Below, in pieces: positions 42,641-44,655 of a DNA stretch of 44,655 bases. The DNA comes from Catenovulum sp. 2E275 (lineage in GTDB: Bacteria; Pseudomonadota; Gammaproteobacteria; Enterobacterales; Alteromonadaceae): the NCBI RefSeq assembly GCF_025515275.1, contig NZ_JAOPFU010000037.1, forward strand, positions 1 to 44,655. Reading direction: 5' to 3'. The notes under the pieces were generated by a model. The model saw nothing but the letters and a program-made list of their open reading frames with translations. It did no database searches and was not told the origin of the DNA. How positions within the stretch are numbered: position 1 is the first letter of the stretch; every line of letters begins with the position of its first letter. The position numbers were made by a program, and so were the translations under genes.

Positions 42641-43504
42641 ATGGCTAGAAAGTTAAATGCAAAACAACACGATTTAGGTGGTTTAACCGTTAAACGAATT
42701 TTGCCAAATCCGGAGTGCAAAATGGTGGGACCTTTTATCTTTTTTGATCATATCGGGCCTGCTCAATTTGCTGCTGGTGAGGGGATTAATGTACGCCCGC
42801 ATCCACATATTGGTCTTTCTACATTAACTTATTTATTTGATGGACATATTCTTCACCGCGATTCGCTTGGTAATCATATCGAAATTGCCCCAGGTGATGT
42901 TAACTGGATGACAGCCGGAAAAGGCATAGTGCATTCAGAGCGCGAGACGCTGGAAACCCGAGCCAGTCAACATACTATTCATGGCTTGCAGTGTTGGATT
43001 GCTTTACCTAAAAACTTTGCCGAAATTGAGCCGGAATTTATTCATGTTAAAAAAGAGCAATTACCGGTTTATATGTTTGACAATGTAATGAAGCGGCTAA
43101 TTGTAGGTGATGCTTATGGTATGAGCTCGCCAGTAAAATCTCATTCACCAATCTTTTATCTGGATGTTGTTGCCCAGCTTGGCAGTCAAGTTTTTCGCCC
43201 TAACTTAGACCATTTAGCTGAACAGGAAACTGCTATGTATGTTATAGATGGGGAAGTTTGTATCGGTGATGTAAGTTATAAAGCCGGTGATTTTGTTTTA
43301 TTTGAGTCAGCAGATCATGCAATTGACTGTGTAACTCATGCTCGTTTTATTTTGTTGGGCGGCGATAAATTTACTCAAGTGCCTTATATTGACTGGAACT
43401 TTGTCTCTTTTGATAAGGCCAGAATAGAACAAGCCAGAGATGATTGGAAAAACGGTCGCTTTCCAACTATTGCTGGTGATGATAAAGAGTTTATTCCGTT
43501 ATAA
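42641..43504 (+). CDS. Pirin family protein
   Basis: A 287-residue bicupin. The metal ligands of pirin are present at H54 and H56 (VRPHPHIGLST), H98 and E100 (GIVHSERE). The N-terminal pirin domain is followed by a C-terminal cupin (about 170-287). Bacterial pirins act as quercetin 2,3-dioxygenases or as regulators of metabolic enzymes; sequence alone does not decide. AGGAG precedes the ATG. An FMN reductase gene follows 49 bp later and may be cotranscribed. Confidence 0.9.
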   Translation: MARKLNAKQHDLGGLTVKRILPNPECKMVGPFIFFDHIGPAQFAAGEGINVRPHPHIGLSTLTYLFDGHILHRDSLGNHIEIAPGDVNWMTAGKGIVHSERETLETRASQHTIHGLQCWIALPKNFAEIEPEFIHVKKEQLPVYMFDNVMKRLIVGDAYGMSSPVKSHSPIFYLDVVAQLGSQVFRPNLDHLAEQETAMYVIDGEVCIGDVSYKAGDFVLFESADHAIDCVTHARFILLGGDKFTQVPYIDWNFVSFDKARIEQARDDWKNGRFPTIAGDDKEFIPL

Positions 43505-43553
43505 CCCGAGTTGTTTGCAGATAAACCAGCGTATTTCAAAATAAGGAGGAAAT

Positions 43554-44093
43554 ATGAAAATTTTAGCCATTAGCGGTAGCTTACGAGCCGATTCTTTTAA
43601 TACTCAATTATTACAAGCGGCTGGGCAAATTGTTCAAGCGCAAGGCCATGAATTTGAAATATATGATTATGCAGATGTGCCTTTATATAACCAACAAATT
43701 GACGGCGATAACAAGCCGGATTCAGTTAAACAGTTAATTACTGCAATTGAATCAGCCGATGGTTTATTGGTGGCCACACCTGAATACAATTATAGTTTTT
43801 CTGGAGTGTTAAAAAATGCAATTGATTGGGCATCTCGTCCAGCTTATAAATCTTGCCTTGCTCATAAAAAAGTAGCCATTGTCAGTGCCTCAATGAGCCC
43901 AATTGGCGGTGTACGTGCCCAAGCTCATTTACGTGATGTATTCGCCGGAACATTAACCGATGTTTACCGCGCGCCAGATTTTGCATTAGCGACAGCACAA
44001 AATGCATTTTCAGCAAGTGGCAGCTTATTAGATGAAAAAATACAGGCTAATTTAAATCGTTTGATTGAAGGTTATCTTGATTGGCTGGTGTAG
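43554..44093 (+). CDS. NAD(P)H-dependent FMN reductase
   Basis: A 179-residue flavodoxin-like oxidoreductase. The FMN phosphate loop is ISGSLRADSFNTQLL (residues 5-19), and the flavin-ring motif is TPEYNYSFSGVLKNAIDWASRP. The chain is close in size to quinone/chromate reductases such as ChrR/YieF, which reduce quinones with NAD(P)H. AAGGAGGA is an excellent ribosome binding site. The pairing with pirin suggests a role in quinone or phenolic handling, as an inference. Confidence 0.88.
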   Translation: MKILAISGSLRADSFNTQLLQAAGQIVQAQGHEFEIYDYADVPLYNQQIDGDNKPDSVKQLITAIESADGLLVATPEYNYSFSGVLKNAIDWASRPAYKSCLAHKKVAIVSASMSPIGGVRAQAHLRDVFAGTLTDVYRAPDFALATAQNAFSASGSLLDEKIQANLNRLIEGYLDWLV

Positions 44094-44117
44094 CTGATTT
44101 TATTTGTAAGCAAAAAT

Positions 44118-44155
44118 AAAATGCAGGTTTTTGAGTTAATCAAAACCTGCATTTT
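44118..44155. terminator. Bidirectional Rho-independent terminator
   Basis: AAAATGCAGGTTTT (44118-44131) pairs perfectly with AAAACCTGCATTTT (44142-44155) across a 10-nt loop, with A/T tracts on both sides. It serves the convergent FMN reductase and thioredoxin genes. Confidence 0.85.
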
Positions 44156-44172
44156 AAATTCAATTTAGCGTT

Positions 44173-44490
44173 TTATGCTTGCTCTACAAAAGCTTCAAGT
44201 TGAGTGAGCGGTAGTGCACCAACCTTAGTTGCTACTTTTTGTCCCTGATTAAATAACAGTAGAGTTGGAATACCACGGATGCCGTATTCACTCATTAATT
44301 CAGGTGATGCATCAGCATCTACTTTTACAATTTTAACATCATCGCGTTTTGCTGAAAGCTGCTCTAAAATCGGGGCAACCATTTTACAAGGGCCGCACCA
44401 GTCAGCATAAAAATCGACTAATACTTTACCTTCAAAACCTGTTACTTCGTTTTTAAACTCTTCTGCCGAAATCGTCTTAACATTTGCCAT
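44173..44490 (-). CDS. trxA: Thioredoxin
   Basis: A 105-residue single-domain thioredoxin with active site WCGPCK (FYADWCGPCKMVAPIL), cis-Pro in GIRGIPTLLLF, and no signal peptide, hence cytoplasmic. It reduces protein disulfides with electrons from thioredoxin reductase. AGGAGT lies 9-10 bp upstream of the ATG. The gene is monocistronic here. Confidence 0.93.
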   Translation of the reverse strand: MANVKTISAEEFKNEVTGFEGKVLVDFYADWCGPCKMVAPILEQLSAKRDDVKIVKVDADASPELMSEYGIRGIPTLLLFNQGQKVATKVGALPLTQLEAFVEQA

Positions 44491-44530
44491 AGTGGACTCC
44501 TAATGAACCTCAACCCTGGATAAGAAATTG

Positions 44531-44640
44531 CTTTCTAGTGGTTATTTTCTCCGATAACTTCGTTGAATTCGCTAGTAATAGCCAGCTATTACGTACGCAA
44601 ATTCGCCTTGTTCTCAGAAAAAATCCCTCACTAGAAAAAG
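44531..44640. repeat. 110-bp imperfect palindromic element
   Basis: The outer ends CTTTCTAGTG (44531-44540) and CACTAGAAAAAG (44629-44640) are inverted. The centre is GTAATAGC-CA-GCTATTAC (44575-44592). Between these the arms stay alignable over their whole length with scattered mismatches. This is the pattern of a dispersed palindromic repeat or MITE. It lies upstream of trxA at the right edge and contains no ORF. Confidence 0.6.
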
Positions 44641-44655
44641 AACTTAAACTAAAAA

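Overview
This window looks like chromosome from a marine gammaproteobacterium of the Alteromonadales. The DNA is AT-rich. The gene content fits that group: a GH95 fucosidase, an M16 lipoprotein, a SpmA/SpmB-type fusion, GTAG-type REP elements and a complete urea ABC transporter with urease. A Catenovulum-like genus is possible but is only an inference from base composition and gene content. No gene is cut by either window edge, and I see no tRNA, rRNA, prophage, CRISPR array or intact insertion sequence.

Layout. 1-5.5 kb: housekeeping and orphan genes (SPFH/band-7 protein, small secreted protein between inverted REP-like repeats, GNAT acetyltransferase, SpmA-SpmB fusion, DUF6624-like protein, GT8 glycosyltransferase, a 53-residue membrane protein). 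5.5-12.2 kb: an M16 metalloprotease lipoprotein, divergent from a 1142-residue surface lipoprotein with duplicated domains. 12.3-16.6 kb: a two-gene signalling operon, in which an NCS1 permease-like domain fused to a hybrid histidine kinase overlaps a LuxR/FixJ-type response regulator. 16.9-20.8 kb: GH95 fucosidase, M42-like peptidase and a VOC protein. 21-22.3 kb: a diguanylate cyclase. 22.3-27.0 kb: a four-gene peptide/nickel-type ABC transporter on the minus strand.

27.3-40.0 kb is the core of the window, a plus-strand urea acquisition and breakdown island: porin, urtABCDE, ureD, ureABC, ureEFG and a small histidine-containing membrane protein. The proposed flow is urea through the porin, capture by UrtA, ATP-driven import by UrtBCDE, and hydrolysis by UreABC to ammonia and CO2. 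UreDEFG insert nickel. The divergent NikA/DppA-like ABC system could supply that nickel. The intergenic region between the two transporters holds a 20-bp perfect palindrome built from TACGTA half-sites spaced 10 bp, followed by a second pair of TGCG-type half-sites. A related TGCGTA-N4-TGCGTA pair lies upstream of the permease-kinase gene. This suggests, without proving, that the kinase/regulator pair controls both itself and the urea/nickel region.

40.1-44.7 kb: an ECF sigma factor with a four-helix membrane partner, a MITE-like inverted repeat, a proline-rich protein with an internal duplication, pirin, an FMN reductase, thioredoxin, and a long imperfect palindrome at the right edge.
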